Assembly (NCBI GenBank): GCA_048394785.1
Contig: DBFJGL010000105.1
Location: 1-10,646 of the forward strand
Length of the DNA: 10,646 nt
Source: DBFJGL01 sp048394785
GTDB taxonomy: Bacteria; Bacillota; Clostridia; Christensenellales; CAG-917
Direction of reading: 5' to 3'
Shown here: positions 1-6,011 of the stretch, piece by piece
How the letters are laid out: each line of letters starts with the position of its first letter
How positions within the stretch are numbered: position 1 is the stretch's first letter
Position numbers and translations under genes: made by a program
Notes under the pieces: generated by a model
What the model saw: only the letters and a program-made list of their open reading frames with translations
What the model was told of the DNA's origin: nothing
Database searches by the model: none

Positions 1-33
1 TTATTAACCATATAACAATTTAAGGAGAGAATT

Positions 34-534
34 ATGAGCAATACTGCTATCATTTTAACACATATCGGACAGGAGTTGAACGATTGCGTTAAACGCAAAA
101 TCAAAACCGCCGTAGATATGGCTATCGAAAAATATAACGTCACCGATTTTTATTTTTTCAACGAGGATATGGACGACTGCGCGGAAAACGAGTATATGAA
201 AAGCGTTTTTCAAAAACGCGGAGAACTTGATAAGTTTGCGGTGGACTGTATTAAGGCTTACGCAGAGGCGCACGGCGGCGTAAGCGTGCATACGGCAATG
301 GTTGCGGCAAGGACTGTGGATACTAATTACGACAAAAGCATTTACGATGAGGTTATACAAGTCTATCCGCTTTATTACAAAGAGTTGGAAAGCGAGGAAA
401 TGCACGACGCATATCAGATGCGGGACAGCTTTTTGGGCGCGCAAGTCGATTATGTGTTTTGGTGCTCGAACAGAATTCTTGCTACCGAGTGCACAATTCC
501 CACAACATCGGACAAGTTGATTATTATAGACTGA
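34..534 (+). CDS. Small uncharacterised protein, possibly divergent SLOG/YpsA-like
   Basis: A 166-residue soluble protein with no signal peptide or membrane segment. A good Shine-Dalgarno site (AAGGAGAG, 22-29) lies 4 nt before the ATG, which fixes the start. The layout resembles small clostridial SLOG-superfamily (YpsA/DUF1273-like) proteins: a beta-strand at the N-terminus (AIILTHIG), a long helix, a second strand (DFYFF), then an acidic/hydrophobic helix (ELDKFAVDCIKAYAE) where that family has its F-D-x-L-C helix. Near the C-terminus come MRDSFLGAQVDYVFWCSNR, matching the family's R-N-x-x-M-V-D-x-S-D-x-V-I pattern, and a closing strand (KLIIID). The usual T-G-H-R motif near the N-terminus is not present; LTHIG stands in its place. 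SLOG proteins bind nucleotide-like ligands, but no ligand can be named here. It converges with citrate synthase. The reading frame is certain; the family call is tentative and rests on recalled patterns. Confidence 0.8.
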   Translation: MSNTAIILTHIGQELNDCVKRKIKTAVDMAIEKYNVTDFYFFNEDMDDCAENEYMKSVFQKRGELDKFAVDCIKAYAEAHGGVSVHTAMVAARTVDTNYDKSIYDEVIQVYPLYYKELESEEMHDAYQMRDSFLGAQVDYVFWCSNRILATECTIPTTSDKLIIID

Positions 535-560
535 TAATGGTACTGATATATAATGCTCGG

Positions 561-584
561 TTAGCGGAGCGTATACGCCGCTAA
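561..584 (+). other. Imperfect hairpin downstream of the first gene
   Basis: TTAGCG (561-566) pairs with CGCTAA (579-584), and the enclosed GCGTATACGC (569-578) is itself a perfect palindrome, leaving a 2-nt GA bulge. It lies 27 nt after the stop of the first gene. No T-tract follows, so it is more likely a 3'-end stabilising stem or chance than a terminator. Confidence 0.35.
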
Positions 585-643
585 AACGGGCAAGAAAAAG
601 AGGCGGATTAAAAAACACCGCAACCTGTCGTATGACAGAAACC

Positions 644-675
644 AACACAGCACCGCAGAAATGCGGTGCTGTGTT
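644..675. terminator. Shared bidirectional hairpin terminator
   Basis: A perfect 14-bp stem, AACACAGCACCGCA (644-657) with TGCGGTGCTGTGTT (662-675), closes a GAAA loop (TTTC on the other strand). It lies between two convergent genes, 109 nt after the first gene's stop and 33 nt after the citrate synthase stop. The plus-strand tail (ATTAAAAATTTTGTTATTT) is A/T-rich with broken T-runs. The minus-strand tail (GGTTTCTG) is poorer. The stem is very strong; the U-tract is imperfect in both directions. Confidence 0.8.
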
Positions 676-708
676 ATTAAAAATTTTGTTATTTGTACAT
701 TTAACGCC

Positions 709-2055
709 TTATCTGTCGGATATGCCGATGTACGGTTGGTCCTCGCCGACGTTCATATACGCAGGGCGAATTATTTTGCTGTCGTTGACAAGTTCTTCTA
801 TGCGGTGCGCGCTCCAACCCACTATTCTCGATATTGCGAACAGCGGCGTGTACAGCTCGTACGGAATGTCGAGCATTTTGTAAATGAGTCCGCTGTAAAA
901 ATCTACGTTGGGGCTTACGCCCTTATATATTCTGCGCTTTTCTCCTATCAACTTTGTGGCAAGTCTGCCCACCGTTTCGTAAAGAGCGTAATCTTCCTGC
1001 AAACCCTTTTCGTCGGACAACCGTTTGGCGTAATGTTTGAGCACTTCCGCCCTCGGGTCGGACAGAGAGTAGACTGCGTGCCCCATTCCGTATATCAGTC
1101 CCGAACGGTCGTAACCTTTCTTTTCAAGCAGACTGACAAGATATTTTTCAACCTGTTTTTCGCTTGTCGTGTCTTTGACGGTTGCTTTCAAGTCGTCGAA
1201 CATTCTCACGACTTTCACGTTTGCGCCGCCGTGACGGGGTCCTTTGAGCGAGCCGAGCGCAGCGGATATTGCCGAATAAGTGTCGCTGCCGGACGACGAT
1301 ACGACCCTGTTGGTGAACGTGGAGTTGTTGCCGCCGCCGTGCTCGGCGTGGAGCATAAGCGCGACGTCCAATACGTGCGCTTCGAGCGGCGTATAACGGC
1401 TGTCCACTCTCAGCAGTCTGAGCAGGTTCTCCGCCGTGGAAAGTCCTTCGAGCGGCGTATGTATCACAAGACTGCTCCCCTCGAAATGGTGCGTGTACGA
1501 CTGATAGGCATATACCGCGATTACGGGAAATTTTGCTATCAAATCAAGACATTGCCTGAGTACGTTGTCGGGCTCGATGCTGTCGGGATTGTCGTCGTAA
1601 GAATACAGCGCAAGCACGCCGCGCGACATCGTGTTCATCATATCCTTGCACGGGGTTCTGATTATAATGTCAGTCACAAAGTCGGTGGAAATCTGCCGTT
1701 TGCGGTTGAGCAGATTGTTGAAGGACGCAAGCTGTTTCTTGTCGGGCAGAGAGCCGAATAACAACAGATAAGTCGTTTCTTCAAACCCGAAACGGTTGTC
1801 GTTGATGACGCCCTGAATTAAGTCGCGGATATTTATGCCTCTGTATTTGAGTATGCCGTCGCAAGGAATTTTGTTGCCTTCCGCATCGTGCGTAAACGCC
1901 GTGACCTCGGAAATGCGGGTAAGCCCCGTAAGCACGCCGTTGCCGTTTACGTCGCGCAGCCCTCTTTGTACGTTATACTTTTGATAGAGTTCGCTTTCGA
2001 TGTAATTGGCTTTTAGCACGCTGTTCCAATCCGCAAGTTTTTTCAGCTTATCCAT
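709..2055 (-). CDS. gltA: Citrate synthase (Si type)
   Basis: A 448-residue cytosolic citrate synthase that condenses acetyl-CoA with oxaloacetate; a 2-methylcitrate synthase of the same family cannot be excluded. The Si-type catalytic triad is visible: His275 in GPRHGGAN, His326 in GMGHAVY and Asp385 in PNVDFYSG. The substrate-binding stretch HAEHGGGNNSTFTNR (236-250), LKYRGINIRDLI (69-80) and the C-terminal SRIVGWSAHRIEEL are also present. It is somewhat longer than the roughly 370-430 residues of common bacterial enzymes, mostly through an N-terminal extension of about 40 residues and loops, as I recall for clostridial versions. The start is set by AAGGAGG (2061-2067), 5 nt before the ATG. 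It is monocistronic here: convergent with the small gene at its 3' end and divergent from the radical-SAM gene. No aconitase or isocitrate dehydrogenase gene is in the window, so it may supply citrate for an incomplete cycle leading to glutamate (inference). Confidence 0.96.
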   Translation of the reverse strand: MDKLKKLADWNSVLKANYIESELYQKYNVQRGLRDVNGNGVLTGLTRISEVTAFTHDAEGNKIPCDGILKYRGINIRDLIQGVINDNRFGFEETTYLLLFGSLPDKKQLASFNNLLNRKRQISTDFVTDIIIRTPCKDMMNTMSRGVLALYSYDDNPDSIEPDNVLRQCLDLIAKFPVIAVYAYQSYTHHFEGSSLVIHTPLEGLSTAENLLRLLRVDSRYTPLEAHVLDVALMLHAEHGGGNNSTFTNRVVSSSGSDTYSAISAALGSLKGPRHGGANVKVVRMFDDLKATVKDTTSEKQVEKYLVSLLEKKGYDRSGLIYGMGHAVYSLSDPRAEVLKHYAKRLSDEKGLQEDYALYETVGRLATKLIGEKRRIYKGVSPNVDFYSGLIYKMLDIPYELYTPLFAISRIVGWSAHRIEELVNDSKIIRPAYMNVGEDQPYIGISDR

Positions 2056-2077
2056 TTCCGCCTCCTTTACGCAATAA

Positions 2078-2106
2078 ATTAGATTTGAATATATTTACAT
2101 ATACAA
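2078..2106 (-). promoter_or_regulatory. Candidate promoter of citrate synthase
   Basis: Read on the minus strand: TTGTAT (-35, 2106-2101), a 17-bp spacer, then TCTAAT (-10, 2083-2078; 5 of 6 to consensus). Transcription would start near 2071, giving a leader of about 16 nt with AAGGAGG in it. The -35 box is weak (3 of 6), which suggests activation or another promoter further upstream. Confidence 0.5.
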
Positions 2107-2111
2107 GTGTA

Positions 2112-2140
2112 TTGATAATTAAGGGTAGTGATAATATATT
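2112..2140 (+). promoter_or_regulatory. Candidate plus-strand promoter in the divergent region
   Basis: TTGATA (2112-2117, 5 of 6), a 17-bp spacer and TATATT (2135-2140, 5 of 6) match a sigma-A promoter, with a predicted start near 2147. The next gene on this strand is the radical-SAM activase, so its leader would be about 207 nt. The -10 lies inside the palindrome at 2127-2146. Confidence 0.45.
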
Positions 2141-2146
2141 ACCACT
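2127..2146. promoter_or_regulatory. Operator-like palindrome over a -10 box
   Basis: AGTGATAATATATTACCACT is a 20-bp inverted repeat with one mismatched pair (A2131 against C2142). It covers the -10 of the plus-strand promoter and sits about 60 bp upstream of the citrate synthase start point. That placement would let one dimeric regulator block the plus-strand promoter while sitting upstream of citrate synthase. The AT-rich core means chance symmetry is possible. The regulator is unknown. Confidence 0.4.
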
Positions 2147-2232
2147 TAAACGCCGATTTGTAAACGCTTTTTTTCGGTGCGGGAAAGCTATGAAAGTCCG
2201 ACCGTTCGCATATCCGCCCCGATGTCGCGCAC

Positions 2233-2248
2233 ACAGCCGCCCGGCTGT
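2233..2248. repeat. Short GC-rich inverted repeat
   Basis: ACAGCCG (2233-2239) and CGGCTGT (2242-2248) are perfect inverted arms separated by CC. It lies inside the possible long leader of the radical-SAM gene and has no T-tract. A 2-nt gap suits a protein-binding site better than an RNA hairpin. Confidence 0.35.
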
Positions 2249-2338
2249 TATCGCAACTTGCCGACTTTGAAAGCTTACCGCAAAGTTTGTCCTAAAGTGC
2301 GGTTATTTTCCTCACCGTTATGCATTTGCGCGTTTTTA

Positions 2339-2347
2339 TGCTATAAT
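2339..2347 (+). promoter_or_regulatory. Extended -10 promoter directly before the activase ATG
   Basis: TGCTATAAT is a perfect extended -10 (TG-n-TATAAT; TATAAT at 2342-2347). No good -35 lies 16-18 bp upstream (TTATGC or TATGCA only), as is allowed for extended -10 promoters. A start about 7 bp downstream falls at 2354, the A of the activase ATG, so the message would have no 5' leader. Confidence 0.6.
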
Positions 2348-2353
2348 ATCGTT

Positions 2354-3043
2354 ATGAATATTTACGGTATGGAAAAAACTTCTATGGTCGACTACGAGGG
2401 CAAGCTTGCCACCGTTCTGTTTACGGGCGGGTGCAATATGCGCTGTCCTTTTTGTCACAACGCAGGGCTTGTACTCGACGTCGCAAACGCCGAGCCGCTA
2501 AGTCCGTACGATATAATCGCGCATCTGAAAAAACGCAAAGGTCTTGTGGACGCCGTTGTTATATCGGGCGGAGAACCCACGCTGCAAAAGGATTTGTTCT
2601 CTTTTATCTGCGAAATAAAACACCTCGGTTATCTCGTAAAACTCGACTCCAACGGGCTGAACCCCGAATGCCTCGAAACGCTGTTTGCACATAAACTGCT
2701 CGATTACGTCGCGATGGACGTCAAAAACAGCCGTGAAAAATATGCCGTCACTTCGGGCGTAAACGCCGACCAAAGTAAAATCGACGCCAGCATAAAACTG
2801 ATTATAGACAACGCCCCCGATTACGAGTTCCGTACCACCGTCATCGATGAATTGCACGATAACGAAGATATAAAAGAAATAGTTGATCGCATTCGCGGCG
2901 CGAAAAAATATTTTATGCAAAAATACGTCGACAACGACAACTGCATAAAAGGCGGATTTCACGCTCCGAGCAAAGAAAAAGCTGAGGGTTTCAGGACTAT
3001 CGCGCAAAGCGTAATTCCCTACGTCGGTTTGCGCGGATTTTGA
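2354..3043 (+). CDS. nrdG: Radical-SAM activase, anaerobic ribonucleotide reductase activating protein type (NrdG2-like)
   Basis: A 229-residue radical-SAM enzyme. CNMRCPFC (Cys27, Cys31, Cys34) is the CxxxCxxC motif that holds the 4Fe-4S cluster, and SGGEPT (71-76) is the SAM-binding GGE motif. The opening MNIYGMEKTSMVDYEGKLATVLFTGGCN closely follows the family that activates glycyl-radical class III ribonucleotide reductase (TIGR02495 type). LDSNGLNPE, YVAMDVKN and EFRTTVIDELH also fit. The frame is open back to 2177, but the upstream part has no family similarity and carries a perfect TATAAT, so I choose ATG 2354; 2369 and 2384 are alternatives. None of these has a recognisable Shine-Dalgarno site. 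The partner reductase (nrdD) is not in the window, so the substrate is inferred from the family; another glycyl-radical enzyme is possible. Confidence 0.9.
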   Translation: MNIYGMEKTSMVDYEGKLATVLFTGGCNMRCPFCHNAGLVLDVANAEPLSPYDIIAHLKKRKGLVDAVVISGGEPTLQKDLFSFICEIKHLGYLVKLDSNGLNPECLETLFAHKLLDYVAMDVKNSREKYAVTSGVNADQSKIDASIKLIIDNAPDYEFRTTVIDELHDNEDIKEIVDRIRGAKKYFMQKYVDNDNCIKGGFHAPSKEKAEGFRTIAQSVIPYVGLRGF

Positions 3044-3235
3044 TATAAACATCCGACGCCGCAATCGCACGGTATTATTGTTTATGGTATCATCATTTAC
3101 CGCGCTGATCGCACGTTCACTTTTGGCTCGAATTTCAACCGTCATTCGCATTGCAGTCGTTTAAGCGTTCAAATCGTTTTATGCAATGCAATCGCAATCG
3201 TTCTGCGCAGCCGCTTGAAAAAATATAAACAATAT

Positions 3236-3263
3236 AAAAAGGACTTGCAAGCAAGTCCTTTTT
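3236..3263. terminator. Bidirectional intrinsic terminator
   Basis: AAAAAGGACTTGC (3236-3248) and GCAAGTCCTTTTT (3251-3263) form a 13-bp perfect inverted repeat. The hairpin carries a T-run on its 3' side in both directions, followed by AAGTTTTATT on the plus strand. It lies between the convergent activase and metallophosphatase genes and probably ends both transcripts. The rest of 3044-3331 shows no gene. Confidence 0.9.
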
Positions 3264-3331
3264 AAGTTTTATTCCGTTTTGCGTCGGTTTTATCGAAATC
3301 GGATAGGTTACGCCCCTCCGTCCCGATAAAA

Positions 3332-4768
3332 TTACCACTGCTGTTTGACGTCTTCCTTCGGATAGAAGGTATTGGAGTACTTTTCCTGATAATAGTTCTC
3401 TGCCGAGCAATCCATTGTGCCGTCGGCGTTGACGTTGATTACCGTGCAGCCTCTCTGCGCGCCCTCTTTGTAAATGCCGGGGTATGCAAGATAGTCGATG
3501 CTCATTCCGTAAGTCAGTCTTATGCCGTCCGCAAGGTATTCGTCGCACGCGCCCTCGACCTGCTTTTTATAAGCGAGCGAGAAGTTGTTGTAGTGGTCGT
3601 GTCCGATAAATACGCCCTGCAAGCCTACCTTTGCGCCCGTGTCGAAGAACTTGTCGCTCTTGACGCCGCACCATACGCCCCAGGTCTGCTCGCCGCTGGA
3701 ATTCTTCTTCGCCTCGTCCTCGTGCACGTTGCCGTAAATCACTTCGACGTTTGCGGTGTTCCGGCTGCCGTTTTGTCTGTATTCCGCCCAAGCGTCGCGG
3801 AACTCTCTCAGCGCGATGTGGAAGAATGCAAGCGATTTGACGTTGCCGTCGTAAGTATCGAGGACTGCTTGCTGCTCGGGAGTGGGCGTGTTGCCGTCGG
3901 TAAGCGCGGCAATGACCGCGGCGTTTTCTGCGGTAAGACGCTTCATTTCGGTCTCATACCAATCGACTTGGTTTTGATGAATGTTGTCGTATTTCCACAT
4001 TATGCCCAACGAATCGCCGTCGGTGTAGGAGTGGGAGTCGATAACCGTGAGCGCGCGGGTTACGATGCCGAGCTTGTTCTTGACCTTTATAATCTGATTG
4101 CCGTAGCCGTCGATATTAAAGCCCTTGGGATTGGTCTGGAACAGACAGTATTCGAAGTTCTGCTCGTCGTACCACTTGCAGATATCCTCTCTCTCGTGAG
4201 TGCTGTATGCCTCGGTGTCGTGGTTGCCGAACGAGAACGTCCAATATACCCCCAGACTTTCCATAAGCGTCGCAAAAATCTTGGTCGCGTTAAGGTTGTT
4301 GAACGTGCCCGCCTGGAAGGGTACGGGATAGGCTATGTCGCCCGTCACGATAACAAGGTCGGGTTTTTCCGCCGTAATCATCGTGGCAACAGCGTTCATT
4401 GCCCAGCTGTCCTTTTTCTGAGATCCGAAGCCTGCGCCGATGTGCACGTCGGTGAACTGCAACACTTTGAAGTCGTAATCGTTGTCCGTCGTGAACGTCC
4501 AATAGCCGTCCTGCTCGTCGATTACGGGTTTAAGCTGAGTATCCACGCCGTCCACGATATAGTCGACGTTGGGGAACTTGTTTGCCATTTCCATCAAAGC
4601 TTTTACGCCCGTCACGTTGACTATGGCGAAAATGCCGATGAGTATGCCGAGTATCAGTACGATTACGCCGATTACTATGCCTGCGATTTTGGCGCGTTTT
4701 TTGCAACGCGCTTTCTTCTGCTCGGGCGTAAGCTCGACTTTCGGCTTCTTCTCTTTCTTTTCTTTCAT
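3332..4768 (-). CDS. Membrane-anchored calcineurin-like metallophosphatase
   Basis: A 478-residue protein with all blocks of the two-metal calcineurin-like phosphoesterase fold: FTDVHIG (Asp107, His109), VTGDI (Asp144), FGNHD (Asn182, His183), AFFHIAL (His317) and FIGHDHYNN (His390, His392). The N-terminus is a Lys/Glu-rich stretch of about 27 residues, then one hydrophobic helix (about 28-50). By the positive-inside rule the catalytic domain faces outside the membrane. No lipobox or signal-peptidase site is obvious, so it should stay anchored. The domain resembles Dcr2/purple-acid-phosphatase-like esterases; the substrate (phosphomonoester, phosphodiester or nucleotide) cannot be told from sequence. 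A moderate Shine-Dalgarno (AAGGCGGA, 4773-4780) supports the start. It is the only gene in its transcript before the terminator at 3236-3263. Confidence 0.93.
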   Translation of the reverse strand: MKEKKEKKPKVELTPEQKKARCKKRAKIAGIVIGVIVLILGILIGIFAIVNVTGVKALMEMANKFPNVDYIVDGVDTQLKPVIDEQDGYWTFTTDNDYDFKVLQFTDVHIGAGFGSQKKDSWAMNAVATMITAEKPDLVIVTGDIAYPVPFQAGTFNNLNATKIFATLMESLGVYWTFSFGNHDTEAYSTHEREDICKWYDEQNFEYCLFQTNPKGFNIDGYGNQIIKVKNKLGIVTRALTVIDSHSYTDGDSLGIMWKYDNIHQNQVDWYETEMKRLTAENAAVIAALTDGNTPTPEQQAVLDTYDGNVKSLAFFHIALREFRDAWAEYRQNGSRNTANVEVIYGNVHEDEAKKNSSGEQTWGVWCGVKSDKFFDTGAKVGLQGVFIGHDHYNNFSLAYKKQVEGACDEYLADGIRLTYGMSIDYLAYPGIYKEGAQRGCTVINVNADGTMDCSAENYYQEKYSNTFYPKEDVKQQW

Positions 4769-4973
4769 AATATCCGCCTTTATATATTATTTCCTATCTT
4801 ATATCCGTTTTTGTAATATCCGATTTATCTCGTCCTAATTCAATACCCGTCTTAATATGTTCTCAGCCGCGCGTCCGTTCTTTATATCCGCAACTCTCGC
4901 CATTGACAAAGGCAGTAGCCGTCATAGCTCTTTTCATATTTGCGGACAGCCGCGCGGAATGCTCATATTCGAC
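4769..4973 (-). other. Possible long 5' leader of the metallophosphatase gene
   Basis: If transcription starts at the strong promoter near 4973, about 205 nt precede the ATG. The leader contains UCCGCAA (4946-4940) able to pair with UUGCGGA (4893-4887). The overlapping GUCCG (4947-4943) can instead pair with CGGAC (4877-4873), so the two stems exclude each other. The 10-bp direct repeat CAGCCGCGCG occurs at 4864-4873 and 4947-4956 (plus-strand coordinates). Short ATG-initiated frames of 10 and 24 codons exist but have no ribosome site. I do not recognise a known riboswitch. Confidence 0.3.
4815..4843 (-). promoter_or_regulatory. Weak proximal promoter candidate for the metallophosphatase
   Basis: Minus strand: TTGAAT (-35, 4843-4838; 4 of 6), a 17-bp spacer, GATATT (-10, 4820-4815; 4 of 6). 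It would give a leader of about 40 nt. It is much weaker than the distal promoter at 4980-5008. Confidence 0.3.
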
Positions 4974-4988
4974 TGTAATATTTTACAG
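4973..4988. promoter_or_regulatory. Operator-like palindrome over promoter -10 and start
   Basis: CTGTAA (4973-4978) and TTACAG (4983-4988) are perfect 6-bp inverted arms around TATT. The element covers the -10 box (4980-4985) and the predicted start of the minus-strand promoter, the classic place for a repressor site. The regulator is unknown. Confidence 0.5.
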
Positions 4989-5008
4989 CCAAATCGGCTT
5001 TATGTCAA
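4980..5008 (-). promoter_or_regulatory. Strong sigma-A-type promoter upstream of the metallophosphatase
   Basis: Minus strand: TTGACA (-35, 5008-5003; 6 of 6), a 17-bp spacer, TAAAAT (-10, 4985-4980; 5 of 6). Transcription would start near 4973 and run into the metallophosphatase gene. It lies just downstream of the cation transporter stop, with no strong terminator between them. Confidence 0.7.
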
Positions 5009-5054
5009 TTTAGGTTATCAAATTAGATTGCTTATCGGATAGCACCGCTGTTTT

Positions 5055-6011
5055 TTACGCCGTTTTTTCCGAGTTTTTGCCGACGCCGCCGTCCTTTTCA
5101 TCTTCGGAAAGTGCGTCTTGCGACGACTCGCCTTTAACGGCGCATTCGTCCTCGCCTATGAGCACTGCGTCTATGCTTATGCCCCTGCCGCCGACGTTTT
5201 CCTTGACGCGCGCGCACACTTCCAAAGGATTTTCACCCTCAGATACGGCGATTTCCACAGTTCCGACAACTCTTTCGAAACCGTAATCGTGCAACTTTAT
5301 CTTGCCTACGCCGCACACTCCCTCTACTTTAAGCGTTGCGGCGGCAATATCGTTCTTCTGTTCTTTTGTGCCGCTCACGCCCATAAGCGTTTTAACGCTC
5401 GCAATTATCATTTTTACGCCCATAATCAGGATAAGGACGCTCATTACGATGCCCACCACCGCGTCGACGGCAAATTCAAGCCTTGCGGAAAGCGAAAAAG
5501 ATATGACGGTAACCGCCGTTATGGCGACGTCCATTCCGCTGTCCAGCACCAACGCTCCGAGCGCGGACGAATGAATTTTGCGGTCGGCAAGTTTGTATAT
5601 GACGAGCAATACAATCTTTATCGCGAGCGCGCCTATAACTATGCCCATATGTTGCAGGGAAAACCATATCGGCTCGGGCATAGACAGACGGTTGAGCGAC
5701 TCGACCATAAACATTCCGCCGAGCACGATTACCACCGCCGCAACTACGAAACCGGCAATATACTCCGCCCTGCCGTATCCGAACTCGTTATCCTTGCCGC
5801 TTTGTCTGAACATCAGCGCGACTGCGAATACAGTTATAGCGCCCGTCGCTATATCGAGAAAACTGTTGCTCGCGTCGAGTAAAATGACCACGCTGTTGGT
5901 GCTAAGTGCGACGTACAATTTCATTATCGCGATGCCGAGGTTCAACGCCGCGCCCGCGGCGAGTACGAGAACCGTTGTTTTCAGCCTTTTTTTGTAATCG
6001 GCGTCCGTCAT
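5055..6011 (-). CDS. Cation diffusion facilitator (CDF) family metal exporter
   Basis: A 318-residue inner-membrane CDF transporter that would export a divalent metal by antiport. It has about six hydrophobic helices, FGYGRAEYIAG (77-87) after the second, and a cytoplasmic C-terminal domain (about 205-290) ending in an acidic Ser/Glu/Asp tail. The metal-site positions are Asn49-x3-Asp53 in helix 2 (DASNSFLD) and Asp157-x3-Asp161 in helix 5 (LDSGMD), an N-D-D-D set instead of the His-containing sets of zinc exporters. From family knowledge this points to manganese rather than zinc, but it is not proof. I start it at 6011, not at the upstream in-frame ATG at 6248, because AGAGGG (6018-6023) precedes 6011 by 6 nt, homology begins here, and its ATG overlaps the bioY stop as ATGA, implying coupled translation. 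Confidence 0.92.
   Translation of the reverse strand: MTDADYKKRLKTTVLVLAAGAALNLGIAIMKLYVALSTNSVVILLDASNSFLDIATGAITVFAVALMFRQSGKDNEFGYGRAEYIAGFVVAAVVIVLGGMFMVESLNRLSMPEPIWFSLQHMGIVIGALAIKIVLLVIYKLADRKIHSSALGALVLDSGMDVAITAVTVISFSLSARLEFAVDAVVGIVMSVLILIMGVKMIIASVKTLMGVSGTKEQKNDIAAATLKVEGVCGVGKIKLHDYGFERVVGTVEIAVSEGENPLEVCARVKENVGGRGISIDAVLIGEDECAVKGESSQDALSEDEKDGGVGKNSEKTA

Noticed and set aside
661..1761. Long open frame on the plus strand opposite citrate synthase
   Set aside because: The translation has no recognisable domain, there is no ribosome site, and it lies fully inside a clear conserved gene on the other strand.
2097..2110. NrdR-box-like ACATATACAAGTGT near the activase
   Set aside because: Only the outer ACA and GTGT parts fit; the core lacks the expected symmetry and there is no tandem second box.
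2177..2353. N-terminal extension of the radical-SAM gene
   Set aside because: It reads through a perfect extended -10 box, has no similarity to the family, and the family normally starts at MNIYG.
3593..4816. Long open frame on the plus strand opposite the metallophosphatase
   Set aside because: It mirrors a gene with all catalytic motifs intact; the predicted protein is Val/Tyr/Asp-rich with no family pattern.
4903..4908. TTGACA on the plus strand as a promoter
   Set aside because: No -10 box lies 16-18 bp downstream and no plus-strand gene follows.
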